Part shown: positions 7,920 through 16,184 of the stretch, in pieces | How the letters are laid out: each line of letters starts with the position of its first letter | Position numbering within the stretch: the first letter of the stretch is position 1 | DNA from: Mucilaginibacter galii | Lineage (GTDB): Bacteria; Bacteroidota; Bacteroidia; Sphingobacteriales; Sphingobacteriaceae | Direction: 5' to 3' | Assembly: GCF_014635825.1 (NCBI RefSeq) | Contig: NZ_BMDO01000007.1 | Coordinates: 1-64,000 of the forward strand | Length of the DNA: 64,000 nt | Program-made: the position numbers and the translations under genes | The notes under the pieces: generated by a model | Databases searched by the model: none | The model's input: only the letters and a program-made list of their open reading frames with translations | Told to the model about the DNA's origin: nothing

Positions 7920-8691
7920 CCGTTTTTTTGCCTTGGGAAACTGTTAAATTTACGCGGGTACCAATACTGGTTTTAGCGGTAGAATCGGTGCGCATAGGGT
8001 ATTGCGATACGACGACGAGGTTGGTAGAATCGGTGATACTGCCTTCATACGTAATAGTACCCATACTTAAACCGGCACCGCGTATAGCAAAACGTGCGGC
8101 ATCTAAATCCTGGTTCATCAAATCGGGGATATCAACCTCATTAGCGCCTGCACCATCACCTAAAATTAAACTAACAGTTGAACCTTTTGGCAGCTTATCG
8201 CCCGTTTTAATCACATGTCCCTGAAAGTTAACTTCCAAGATACGGTCGCGCGCAATGTCTGACCGGTAAGTGGTATCACCCACTTTGATGCCTGCGTTAG
8301 ATAATACAGCCAGTGCTTCGCGGTAAGTGCTTTGTTCCAGATCGGGCAAGCCAACCAGCGGTGCCTGGGTAATAACCATGGTTAGGTAAATGGTACGTCC
8401 TTCTTTAACGTTGGTACCGGCATCAGGGTCTTGCTCAATAATGGTTCCGGGGGGCTGGTCTTGCACGTAAACCGAGTCTATTTGGTAACGGAAACCCTGT
8501 TCTTCGAGCATGGCCGTAGCATTTTGTACGGTTAGCCCTTTGAGCTTGGGTACAGGTATGCCCGAATCGTGGCGGGTATAATAGCCTAAACTTAAATATG
8601 CAATAAGCACCACCGCCAATACCGAACCTATAGCCGCCAATAAATGGTTTCTAAAATCTTTAGTTTTAAAATAAGTCCAGAGTTTACTCAT
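7882..8691 (-). CDS. PASTA domain-containing membrane protein
   Basis: 269 aa from ATG 8691. I prefer this start to 8727 because MSKLWTYFKTKDF is a typical short cytoplasmic head before the transmembrane helix (about residues 20-40). Three PASTA repeats follow, each starting with a [VIL]P(D/K)L-like motif: VPKLKGLT, LPDLEQST and IPDLMNQD. A Pro/Gln-rich tail ends the protein. PASTA domains bind peptidoglycan or lipid II fragments. No kinase domain is attached, unlike in Gram-positive PASTA kinases. The gene heads the minus-strand envelope run. Confidence 0.85.
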   Translation of the reverse strand: MSKLWTYFKTKDFRNHLLAAIGSVLAVVLIAYLSLGYYTRHDSGIPVPKLKGLTVQNATAMLEEQGFRYQIDSVYVQDQPPGTIIEQDPDAGTNVKEGRTIYLTMVITQAPLVGLPDLEQSTYREALAVLSNAGIKVGDTTYRSDIARDRILEVNFQGHVIKTGDKLPKGSTVSLILGDGAGANEVDIPDLMNQDLDAARFAIRGAGLSMGTITYEGSITDSTNLVVVSQYPMRTDSTAKTSIGTRVNLTVSQGKKTDEPQPEPPQQQP

Positions 8692-9109
8692 TGCGGCTGT
8701 AATAGTATAAGCGTTTGGGGCTATCAAACATAACTTAATATTTCTAAAGTTTCAAAAAGCTGCGTTTGTGTAGCAGGGGGCAAAAGTAATAAGATTTATT
8801 AAGGTTTGATAGTATTGAAAAGCTAACCCAACTGTCATTTCTAGCGAGAGCGAGAAATCTTGTTCGAGAAGTCAAGTGATTAGTAATCATTCGTGCGTTT
8901 TGAACTTAGTTTGGTGCTGGTTAACAACCTTCGTCTCGCTCATTGCCGCAGAGGCTACTACTTTTGTCTTAGCCACAAAAGTAGCAAAAAGGCCAAGCCA
9001 GCGCAATCCCTGCCTTTGCCCGCAAGGCCAACTCCCGGCCGGGTGCGCTGGCGGGCCCTCGCTTCTTTGAACAGTAGCTTATTTCATGCAAAGCCGTTTA
9101 GTCTTTTTT

Positions 9110-9266
9110 AATTCCCTCCCTCGGGAGGGCAGGGAGGGGTTTAATGAAGCGGCTCACCAACCGTATCTGTTAAACCCCTCGCTAATGAAGGAGGTATTTC
9201 AATTCTGCTTTTCAATTCCCTCCTTCGGGAGGGCAGGGAGGGGTTTAATGAAGCGACTCATCAACC
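9110..9266. repeat. 53-bp direct repeat containing a G/C palindrome (two copies)
   Basis: Copies at 9110-9162 and 9214-9266 differ at only three positions. Each begins with AATTCCCTCC, runs through the palindrome CTCGGGAGGGCAGGGAGGGG and continues TTTAATGAAGCG. A partial copy in inverse orientation follows at 9277-9326. Confidence 0.85.
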
Positions 9267-9711
9267 AGACTTGCAAACCCCTCCCTGCCAATACACGTAC
9301 CAACCGCACCCCTCCCCAAGGAGGGAATTGTTACCACCATTTACTCCTTGAAGAGGATCAGGAAGGTCCTTCGCAATCCTCCCAGCTTCGGCCGAAAGCG
9401 GGGCAGCACTCGGCGGCCTTGAGCGCAAAGGCAACGGGCCTTTTAAATTTGTATGTAGCGCTGGCCATGTGCAGGCGAAGCCACAGGCGCAAATCTAAAC
9501 AGCCCGTGGTGCTGCACGGCTTTGCAGCGCAATGGCCTTGTGCGAAAAGAAGCATAGCGGAGGTGACTTGATTATTCACTGTTGTTTGTTTTCATAGGTG
9601 TTCATGAGGTCGCTAACGCTTAGTTTTTGGTTCTTTTTATCAAGAAAAAAGAAAAAGGCATCTGCGGCCATAGCAGACAAACTATCAACCGCTAAAACAC
9701 ATATTCAATCT

Positions 9712-9740
9712 TTGCGCTTATTCCTAATATAATATCTTTG
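9712..9740 (+). promoter_or_regulatory. Bacteroidota-type promoter of alaS
   Basis: -33 element TTG at 9712-9714 and -7 element TATCTTTG at 9733-9740, with an 18-bp spacer. The predicted start of transcription is only a few bases before the start codon, so the leader is very short. Confidence 0.55.
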
Positions 9741-9749
9741 CACACTATT

Positions 9750-12491
9750 ATGAATATGACCGCTCAACAAATACGCCAGGCGTTCCTGGACTTTTTTGCA
9801 TCTAAAGGCCACACCATTGTGCCATCGGCACCTATTGTGGTAAAAAACGACCCTACGCTGATGTTTACCAACGCCGGGATGAACCAGTTTAAAGATGTTT
9901 TTTTGGGCGAAGCGGCGGCAAAAGCGCCACGCGTGGCCGATACGCAGCGTTGTTTGCGGGTATCGGGTAAGCATAACGATTTGGAAGAGGTAGGGGTAGA
10001 TACCTATCACCACACCATGTTTGAGATGCTGGGCAACTGGAGCTTTGGCGATTATTTTAAGAAAGAAGCCATTGACTGGAGCTGGGAATTACTAACCAGC
10101 GTATATGGCCTGGAAAAAGACCGCCTGTACGTAACCTACTTTGAGGGCGACGAAAAAGAAGGACTGGCTAAAGACCAGGAAGCATACGACTTTTGGAAAC
10201 AATACGTAGCGGAAGACCATATTTTACCCGGCAACAAAAAAGACAATTTTTGGGAAATGGGCGAAACCGGCCCTTGCGGACCATGCTCGGAAATACATTT
10301 TGATGGACGAACCGATGAAGAAAGAGCCAAAGTATCGGGAGCGGAGCTGGTTAACAACGACGACCCGAATGTAATAGAGATCTGGAATAACGTATTCATG
10401 CAGTTTAACCGCCTGAAAGATAGTTCGCTGCACCCTTTGCCTGCCCGCCATGTTGATACCGGTATGGGCTTTGAGCGTTTGGTGCGTGTGCTGCAAGGCA
10501 AAACATCTAATTATGATACGGATGTTTTTATGCCACTGATTGAGTTCATCAGCGATAAAAGCGGTAAAACATACTATCCTGAAGCCCTCCCTCCCGGGGA
10601 GGGTTTGGGAGGGGCTGACTGGAACGAAGCAGTAGCCATGCGTGTAATGGCCGATCATATCCGAGCTATCAGCTTTGCCATCGCCGATGGACAATTGCCA
10701 TCTAACAATAAGGCAGGCTATGTAATTCGCCGTATTTTACGTAGGGCAGTGCGTTATTCTTATCAATATTTAGGTTTCAAGGAACCCTTCTTAAATCAAT
10801 TGGTGCCTCTGCTGGCTGAGCAGTTCAAGGGTGTATTTGATGAGTTATATAGCCAAAAGGACTTTGTACAGAAGGTAGTTTTAGAGGAAGAGTTTGCTTT
10901 CTTGAGAACATTGGAATCAGGTTTACGGAGATTTAATACATACTTTGATATATCAAATGAACAAGGTATTGTAACACATATAGATGAAGACATTTCTGAG
11001 CATGTAAAAATAAAAAGGGAGAACATTGAATCCCGGAGAAACGGAATAGTCAGTGGCAATTTTGCTTTTGAATTGTCTGATACGTTTGGATTTCCATTAG
11101 ACTTAACAGAACTTATTGCACGTGAGAAAGGATGGACAGTGGATGCCGAAGGTTTTCATAAAGCGCTCGAACTACAAAAATCTCGTTCCCGTGCCGCCAC
11201 GGCCATTGATACCGGCGACTGGATTCTGCTGAAAGAAGATGACACCGTAACCTTCACTGGTTATGATGAAACCGAAACCGTAGCCCATATCATCAAATAC
11301 CGTAAGGTGAAAGCCAAAGGCAAGGAGCAGTTTCAACTGGTGCTGGATAAAACACCTTTCTATGCCGAAAGCGGCGGACAAGTGGGCGATACCGGCGACC
11401 TGATCTTCCCTGATGGCGAAATTGTCAAGACAACCGACACCAAAAAAGAGAACGGCCTCATTGTTCATTTTACCGATGAACTGCCCGAAAGCCTGGACGA
11501 TGCCCTGACCGCTTATGTAGACCCGGAACGCCGTTTTAACATCAACAATAACCACTCGGCTACGCACTTGCTGCACGCCGCCATGAAACAGGTGCTGGGT
11601 AGCCACGTAAACCAGAAAGGTTCATTGGTAAATGCCGATTACCTGCGTTTTGACTTTTCGCACTTTAGTAAAGTAACCGAGGAAGAACTGGCGCAAATTG
11701 AAATCATCGTTAATCAAAAGATCCGTGAAAACATCTTTTTAAAAGAAGAGCGCGATGTGCCATACCAGCAAGCTTTAGATAGCGGCGTAACTGCCCTATT
11801 TGGCGAAAAGTATGGCGATTTTGTGCGGGTGATAACTTTTGATGATAGCTTTTCTAAAGAGCTTTGCGGTGGTACTCACGTAAAAGCTACTGGTCAAATT
11901 GGCTACTTCAAGATCATTAGCGAAAGTGCCGTTGCGGCCGGTGTTCGTCGTATAGAGGCTATTACCGGTGCCGGTGTTGAAAAATACATCAACGAGCAAA
12001 GTCAGTTAGTGCATCAGTTAAAAGAACTGTTGAAAAACCCTAAAGACATTGCCAAGAGCATTGAAACGCTTTTAGAAGAGAACAACCGCCTGAAAAAAGA
12101 AATTGAGAAAGCGGTTAATGAAAAAGCATCAGGTTTAAAAACAGAGCTGGCCCAAAAAGCAGAAAGCGTTAACGGCATTAACTTCATTGCCCAAAAAGTA
12201 GCCTTGCCCAATGCCGAAGCCATTAAAACGCTGGCCTATCATTTAAAAGATGTGGTAAATGATCTTTTCCTGGTTTTAGTGGCTGATATTGATGGCAAGC
12301 CTAACATCACCGTCATGGTAGCCGAAAACCTGGTAAAAGAACGCGGCTTAAACGCCGGTAACATCGTGCGCGAACTGGCCAAAGAGGTACAGGGCGGCGG
12401 TGGCGGTCAGCCTTTCTTCGCCACAGCAGGAGGGAAGGATGTAAGCGGATTGGATAGAGTCTTGGAAAAAGCCCGTGGGTTTTTGAGTTAG
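9750..12491 (+). CDS. alaS: Alanine--tRNA ligase
   Basis: 913 aa class II synthetase charging tRNA-Ala. The catalytic domain opens with IRQAFLDFFASKGH and has motif 1/2 sequence around FTNAGMNQFKDVFLG. The editing site is HSATHLLH (about residue 601) plus CGGTH (about 705). A C-terminal DHHA1 domain has the Gly run before QPFFATAGG. ATG 9750 is chosen because it follows the promoter; ATG 9756 is an alternative. Two oddities: residues ~278-290 are encoded by an in-frame copy of the intergenic GGGAGGG palindrome (10585-10614), and the stretch 10720-11165 is AT-rich with an extra ~30-residue segment around residues 396-427. Confidence 0.97.
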   Translation: MNMTAQQIRQAFLDFFASKGHTIVPSAPIVVKNDPTLMFTNAGMNQFKDVFLGEAAAKAPRVADTQRCLRVSGKHNDLEEVGVDTYHHTMFEMLGNWSFGDYFKKEAIDWSWELLTSVYGLEKDRLYVTYFEGDEKEGLAKDQEAYDFWKQYVAEDHILPGNKKDNFWEMGETGPCGPCSEIHFDGRTDEERAKVSGAELVNNDDPNVIEIWNNVFMQFNRLKDSSLHPLPARHVDTGMGFERLVRVLQGKTSNYDTDVFMPLIEFISDKSGKTYYPEALPPGEGLGGADWNEAVAMRVMADHIRAISFAIADGQLPSNNKAGYVIRRILRRAVRYSYQYLGFKEPFLNQLVPLLAEQFKGVFDELYSQKDFVQKVVLEEEFAFLRTLESGLRRFNTYFDISNEQGIVTHIDEDISEHVKIKRENIESRRNGIVSGNFAFELSDTFGFPLDLTELIAREKGWTVDAEGFHKALELQKSRSRAATAIDTGDWILLKEDDTVTFTGYDETETVAHIIKYRKVKAKGKEQFQLVLDKTPFYAESGGQVGDTGDLIFPDGEIVKTTDTKKENGLIVHFTDELPESLDDALTAYVDPERRFNINNNHSATHLLHAAMKQVLGSHVNQKGSLVNADYLRFDFSHFSKVTEEELAQIEIIVNQKIRENIFLKEERDVPYQQALDSGVTALFGEKYGDFVRVITFDDSFSKELCGGTHVKATGQIGYFKIISESAVAAGVRRIEAITGAGVEKYINEQSQLVHQLKELLKNPKDIAKSIETLLEENNRLKKEIEKAVNEKASGLKTELAQKAESVNGINFIAQKVALPNAEAIKTLAYHLKDVVNDLFLVLVADIDGKPNITVMVAENLVKERGLNAGNIVRELAKEVQGGGGGQPFFATAGGKDVSGLDRVLEKARGFLS
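10585..10614. repeat. Palindromic repeat inserted in frame within alaS
   Basis: CCCTCCCTCCCGGGGAGGG followed by TTTGGGAGGGG is the same family as the intergenic palindromes at 7424, 9110 and 9214. Here it is translated as ALPPGEGLGG, just before the conserved block AMRVMADHIRA. Confidence 0.75.
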
Positions 12492-12515
12492 AGATTATAC
12501 ATTCAAAATAATTTA

Positions 12516-12552
12516 ACAGGCCGTTGCACAAATGTAACGGCCTGTGTTTTTT
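12516..12552 (+). terminator. Intrinsic terminator after alaS
   Basis: Ten-bp stem ACAGGCCGTT / AACGGCCTGT (12516-12525, 12536-12545) followed by GTTTTTTAT. It lies 25 bp after the alaS stop. Confidence 0.85.
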
Positions 12553-12730
12553 ATAACTATTCGCAGCCTAAACAGACCACTTTCACCAGAAAGAGGAAAA
12601 ATGAAGTTTTGCGTATTTTTCTGAAGTTTTTGAGTGCATTTTTGAAGGTTATTGAACATGCAGAGTTATTACAAAGAAGTGATACAGCAAAGTTTGGTAT
12701 TTGCTACCTTTGACCATCAAACACGAATAC

Positions 12731-13924
12731 ATGGATGCTGAACAACAACTAAGGGTCTTACTCAATGATACCCGTTTAGCTGAAGATCTGAAAAACATTG
12801 CCCAAAAAGTGCTTAACCACCAGCGTATCACTTTTGAAGAGGGCGTTACCTTATATCAAAAAGGCGAACTCAGCTACCTGGGTGTTCTGGCCAATTACAT
12901 ACGCCAGGAACGCCACGGCGATAACACTTACTTTAACCGCAACTTCCACATAGAGCCTACCAACCTGTGCGTTTACGACTGCAAGTTTTGCTCGTATTCA
13001 CGCCTTATTAAAGAGCGCTCCGAAGGATGGGAGTATACGATGGAAGATATGCTGAACATCGTTAAACGCTATGATAACGAGCCAGTTACCGAAGTGCATA
13101 TTGTGGGTGGCGTATTACCACAGTACGATATGGCTTTCTACCAGCAGCTGTTTAGTTCTATCAAGGCACACCGTCCCGAGTTGCATGTCAAAGCTTTAAC
13201 GCCTGTAGAATATCACTACATCTTCAAGAAAGCCAAGATAGATTACGCCACTGGCATGCGCCTCATGAAAGAATCGGGATTGGAGTCGATGCCGGGCGGT
13301 GGTGCCGAAATTTTCCACCCCGAAGTGCGCGACCAGATAGCTAAAGACAAATGTACAGGCGACCAATGGTTGCAAATACATGAGGAATGGCATAAGTTAG
13401 GTATGCGCTCAAACGCCACCATGCTTTACGGCCACATTGAAGAGTACTGGCACCGGGTAGACCACATGGAGCAATTGCGCCAGTTGCAAGACCGTACTGG
13501 TGGTTTTCAAACGTTTATCCCGCTGAAATTCAGGAACAAAGACAATCAAATGTCCAACGTTAAGGAAACTTCGGTAATTGAAGATTTACGTAATTACGCC
13601 ATAGCCCGCATTTACCTGGACAACTTTGACCACATTAAAGCTTACTGGGCCATGATCAGCCGTACTACGGCTCAGCTATCGCTCAACTTTGGCGTAGATG
13701 ATATTGACGGAACTTTGGATGACACCACCAAAATTTATTCTATGGCAGGAGCTGAAGAACAAACTCCCGGCATGAGCACTAAAGAATTGGTTGAATTGAT
13801 TAAGCACGTTGGTCGTCATCCTATAGAGCGCGATACGCTGTATAATGTAGTGACCGATTATATGGACTACCAGTTTGCCAATGAGGTTAAGCCCCAGTTT
13901 TACAAGCTACCGGTTATTAATTAA
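12731..13924 (+). CDS. mqnE: Aminofutalosine synthase MqnE (radical SAM)
   Basis: 397 aa. This radical SAM enzyme of the futalosine pathway adds the SAM-derived adenosyl group to the chorismate-derived product of MqnA to make aminofutalosine, a menaquinone precursor. The 4Fe-4S motif CxxxCxxC is at about residues 80-87 (CVYDCKFC). Further family stretches are HIVGGV, MPGGGAEIF, TFIPLKFRN and TAQLSLNFGVDDIDGT. I chose ATG 12731 rather than an upstream TTG because it gives the usual family start. A TACCTTTG -7-like box lies at 12705-12712. It is followed 3 bp later by a phosphatase gene and then mqnA. The related MqnC is less likely given the GGGAEIF and TKIYSMAGAEEQTP context. Confidence 0.88.
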   Translation: MDAEQQLRVLLNDTRLAEDLKNIAQKVLNHQRITFEEGVTLYQKGELSYLGVLANYIRQERHGDNTYFNRNFHIEPTNLCVYDCKFCSYSRLIKERSEGWEYTMEDMLNIVKRYDNEPVTEVHIVGGVLPQYDMAFYQQLFSSIKAHRPELHVKALTPVEYHYIFKKAKIDYATGMRLMKESGLESMPGGGAEIFHPEVRDQIAKDKCTGDQWLQIHEEWHKLGMRSNATMLYGHIEEYWHRVDHMEQLRQLQDRTGGFQTFIPLKFRNKDNQMSNVKETSVIEDLRNYAIARIYLDNFDHIKAYWAMISRTTAQLSLNFGVDDIDGTLDDTTKIYSMAGAEEQTPGMSTKELVELIKHVGRHPIERDTLYNVVTDYMDYQFANEVKPQFYKLPVIN

Positions 13925-13927
13925 AGC

Positions 13928-14548
13928 ATGATCGAAAAAACGCTATATATAGTCCGCCATGGGCAAACCGATTTAAACAAGCAAGGCATAGTACAAGGCC
14001 GCGGTATGGATACCAACCTGAACGACGAAGGCCGTTTACAAGCCAATATGTTTTACCAGGGTTACAAGGATGTACCATTTGATAAGATCTATACATCCGA
14101 ACTCAAACGTACCCAACAAAGCATTCAACAATTTATAGATGCGGGTACACCTTACCAAAAACTTTCGGGCTTGGATGAGCTTGCATGGGGAGTGCATGAA
14201 GGTCAGCCAAGTACGCCTGAAACCAAGTCGGCTTTTATGAAACTCATGAGAGAATGGACCAGCGGCAATCTCGACATCAAGTTTGAGAAAGGGGAGAGCC
14301 CCAACGAGGTTTTGCAGCGTCAGAGAGAGGCACTGAAAACTATTATGAGCCATCCGGATGAAAAGAATGTGCTTATATGTATGCACGGCAGGGCCATGCG
14401 CCTTTTTTTGTGCCTGCTTACCAATCAGCCGCTTACCCAGATGGAGAAATTTCCGCACCAAAACCTGGTCTTGTACAAAGTAACATATGATGGCAGCCGG
14501 TTTGAGATAGCCGACTTTAACAACGCCATCCATTTGCAAATTCACTAA
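13928..14548 (+). CDS. Histidine phosphatase family protein
   Basis: 206 aa of the phosphoglycerate mutase-like superfamily. The catalytic RHG is in LYIVRHGQTDLNKQG near residue 10, and the second catalytic His is in CMHGRAMRLFL near 155. It sits between mqnE and mqnA with 3-bp and 9-bp gaps, so it is co-transcribed with menaquinone genes. Whether it has a role in that pathway is unknown; its substrate cannot be read from sequence. Confidence 0.85.
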   Translation: MIEKTLYIVRHGQTDLNKQGIVQGRGMDTNLNDEGRLQANMFYQGYKDVPFDKIYTSELKRTQQSIQQFIDAGTPYQKLSGLDELAWGVHEGQPSTPETKSAFMKLMREWTSGNLDIKFEKGESPNEVLQRQREALKTIMSHPDEKNVLICMHGRAMRLFLCLLTNQPLTQMEKFPHQNLVLYKVTYDGSRFEIADFNNAIHLQIH

Positions 14549-14557
14549 GTTAATTTC

Positions 14558-15301
14558 TTGAAAAAGATCAGAATATCGGCAGTTAGTTATACTAACACCA
14601 AACCTTTTCTATACGGTATTCAGCATACCGATATAATAAACAAAATAGAGTTAAGCCTGGACATGCCTTCAGATTGTGCTCAGAAACTGATAGACGATGA
14701 GGCCGATATTGGCCTTATTCCTGTAGCTGCCATCTTAAGTTTACCTCAATGGCACTTGGTGTCTGATTATTGTATCGGCGCTGTGGGTGCAGTAAACTCA
14801 GTATTCATTTTTAGCAATTGCCCAATTGAGCAGGTCAAAACGCTTCAGTTAGATCCCGAATCAAGATCATCGAATAATTTGGCAAAAGTACTGCTTAAAA
14901 ATTATTGGAAGATAGCGCCGGAATTTATAGTAAACGCAGCTAACTACGGTACGCTGAGCAATGAAAATGCTGCATTTGTACAGATAGGCGATCGTACTTT
15001 TGGTAAGGCCGATAAATATCCATACGTGTATGACCTTGCTGCCGAATGGACCAATTTTACGGGCTTGCCGTTTACATTTGCGGCTTGGATAGCCAATAAA
15101 CCAATTCCTGAAGAATTTATTGCTGAGTTTAACCAAGCCTTACAATATGGCCTCGACCATCGCAACGAGCTATTTGAGGAAATGACCATGCGTTCGGATT
15201 TTGACCTGAAAGACTACTTGCTTCACAAAATCGACTACCCGCTTACCCAACCTAAGAAAGAAGCTTTACACCTATTTTTAGAATACATCAAATCTTTGTA
15301 A
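14558..15301 (+). CDS. mqnA: Chorismate dehydratase MqnA
   Basis: 247 aa, periplasmic-binding-protein-like fold. It opens the futalosine menaquinone route by dehydrating chorismate. Family motifs are ISAVSYTNTKPFLYG at the N-terminus, ADIGLIPVAAIL near residue 50, and the LDPESRSSNNL region near 100 that matches the MqnA pattern better than MqnD. The start is TTG 14558, because an in-frame stop lies immediately upstream and no nearby ATG exists. It is the third gene of the mqnE - phosphatase - mqnA run. Confidence 0.87.
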   Translation: MKKIRISAVSYTNTKPFLYGIQHTDIINKIELSLDMPSDCAQKLIDDEADIGLIPVAAILSLPQWHLVSDYCIGAVGAVNSVFIFSNCPIEQVKTLQLDPESRSSNNLAKVLLKNYWKIAPEFIVNAANYGTLSNENAAFVQIGDRTFGKADKYPYVYDLAAEWTNFTGLPFTFAAWIANKPIPEEFIAEFNQALQYGLDHRNELFEEMTMRSDFDLKDYLLHKIDYPLTQPKKEALHLFLEYIKSL

Positions 15302-15488
15302 ATTACATACATCGTAAATTTTATTAGACTTTGTTATCAACTTAATATATTAAACATTTTATACTTAACATATTCATAAAATAAGATTATCAAATGAGCG
15401 GTAATTTTAATTTGTTAAAATTTAGCAGCATATATTATCAAATTATCATAAAAGTTCAAATTTATTTATAATATTTATATCTGTGACG

Positions 15489-15496
15489 TATATTTG
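15489..15496 (+). promoter_or_regulatory. -7 promoter element TATATTTG
   Basis: Exact match to the TAnnTTTG Bacteroidota -7 element, 41 bp before the start codon of the PepSY-like gene. No clear -33 TTG is visible. Confidence 0.45.
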
Positions 15497-15536
15497 TTGC
15501 GGATTTAAAATTAGGACATAATAAAATTTGAATATC

Positions 15537-16037
15537 ATGAAAAAGTTAACCTTAATCGCCTTAGTTACTTTATTAAGCTTCGGAGCTTTTGCTGCTGATG
15601 GTGTTAAAAAAATTGATGACACTGATAAAGTGTCAAGTTATGTAATGCGTCAGTTTGAAACCGAATTTGGTGATGCAAAAGATGTTACCTGGACTGTTAA
15701 CGAAAACTACAACAAAGTAGAATTTACTGCTGATAACGTAAAGATGGCTGCATTTTACGATGCAAACGGTAAATATATAGGTCATACAGAAGTTGTTACT
15801 TACAATGCTTTACCAAGTGCCGCCCGCAAGCAAATTGCCCGCGACTATGAAGGCTTCCATGTAAAAGAATTGATTCGCTTTCAATTTGCTGATGCACCAA
15901 CATCTGCTTTAGCACGTTTAACTGCCATCAGCATTTATGATGATGAGGTTTACTTTTTAAGTCTTAATAAAGCTGATAAACAAGCTACTTTGAAAATCAG
16001 CCCGTCATCTTCTGTTGAGATACTGAGCAAGAACTAA
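15537..16037 (+). CDS. Secreted PepSY-like (beta-lactamase-inhibitor-like) protein
   Basis: 166 aa. A Sec signal peptide MKKLTLIALVTLLSFGAFA is followed by a short mature domain with FETEFGDAKDVTWTV and a second half-repeat starting ALPSAARKQIARDYEG, as in the PF11396 PepSY_like family. Such proteins are abundant in Bacteroidota and exported; function is unknown. ATG 15537 is chosen over an upstream TTG since it starts a canonical signal peptide. A strong terminator follows, so it is monocistronic. Confidence 0.75.
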   Translation: MKKLTLIALVTLLSFGAFAADGVKKIDDTDKVSSYVMRQFETEFGDAKDVTWTVNENYNKVEFTADNVKMAAFYDANGKYIGHTEVVTYNALPSAARKQIARDYEGFHVKELIRFQFADAPTSALARLTAISIYDDEVYFLSLNKADKQATLKISPSSSVEILSKN

Positions 16038-16061
16038 TTAACGCTTCAATAATATAATACA

Positions 16062-16087
16062 GCCGCACCAAAAGTGCGGCTTTTTTT
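16062..16087 (+). terminator. Intrinsic terminator
   Basis: Stem GCCGCAC / GTGCGGC (16062-16068, 16074-16080) followed by seven T. It ends the PepSY-like gene. Confidence 0.9.
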
Positions 16088-16184
16088 GTTTCAAAAATTG
16101 CGCTGTTAGCGCTAATGGCTATAAAAAGGCAAACAACTTAGGATTTAAGTGCTTTATATAAACAGGGGACTTAAACCATTTACT

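Larger units (their letters stand above)
8728..9749. other. 1 kb gene-free, repeat-rich intergenic region
   Basis: No credible gene. It contains a half-copy of the TGTCATTTC repeat (8833-8864), a hairpin CTACTTTTGT / ACAAAAGTAG (8958-8967 with 8975-8984), complementary arms GCCAGCGC / GCGCTGGC (8997-9004, 9046-9053), the 53-bp duplicated palindrome (9110-9162, 9214-9266), a related inverted copy (9277-9326) and a GC-rich block at 9360-9560. The alaS promoter lies at the right edge. Confidence 0.75.

Noticed and set aside
9086..9571. 161-aa ORF in the repeat region
   Set aside because: It reads through the 53-bp repeats and palindromes, has Cys/Arg/Pro-rich low-complexity composition and no family resemblance.
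9358..9579. 73-aa minus-strand ORF
   Set aside because: It lies in the same GC-rich repeat block, with no start context or resemblance to a protein family.
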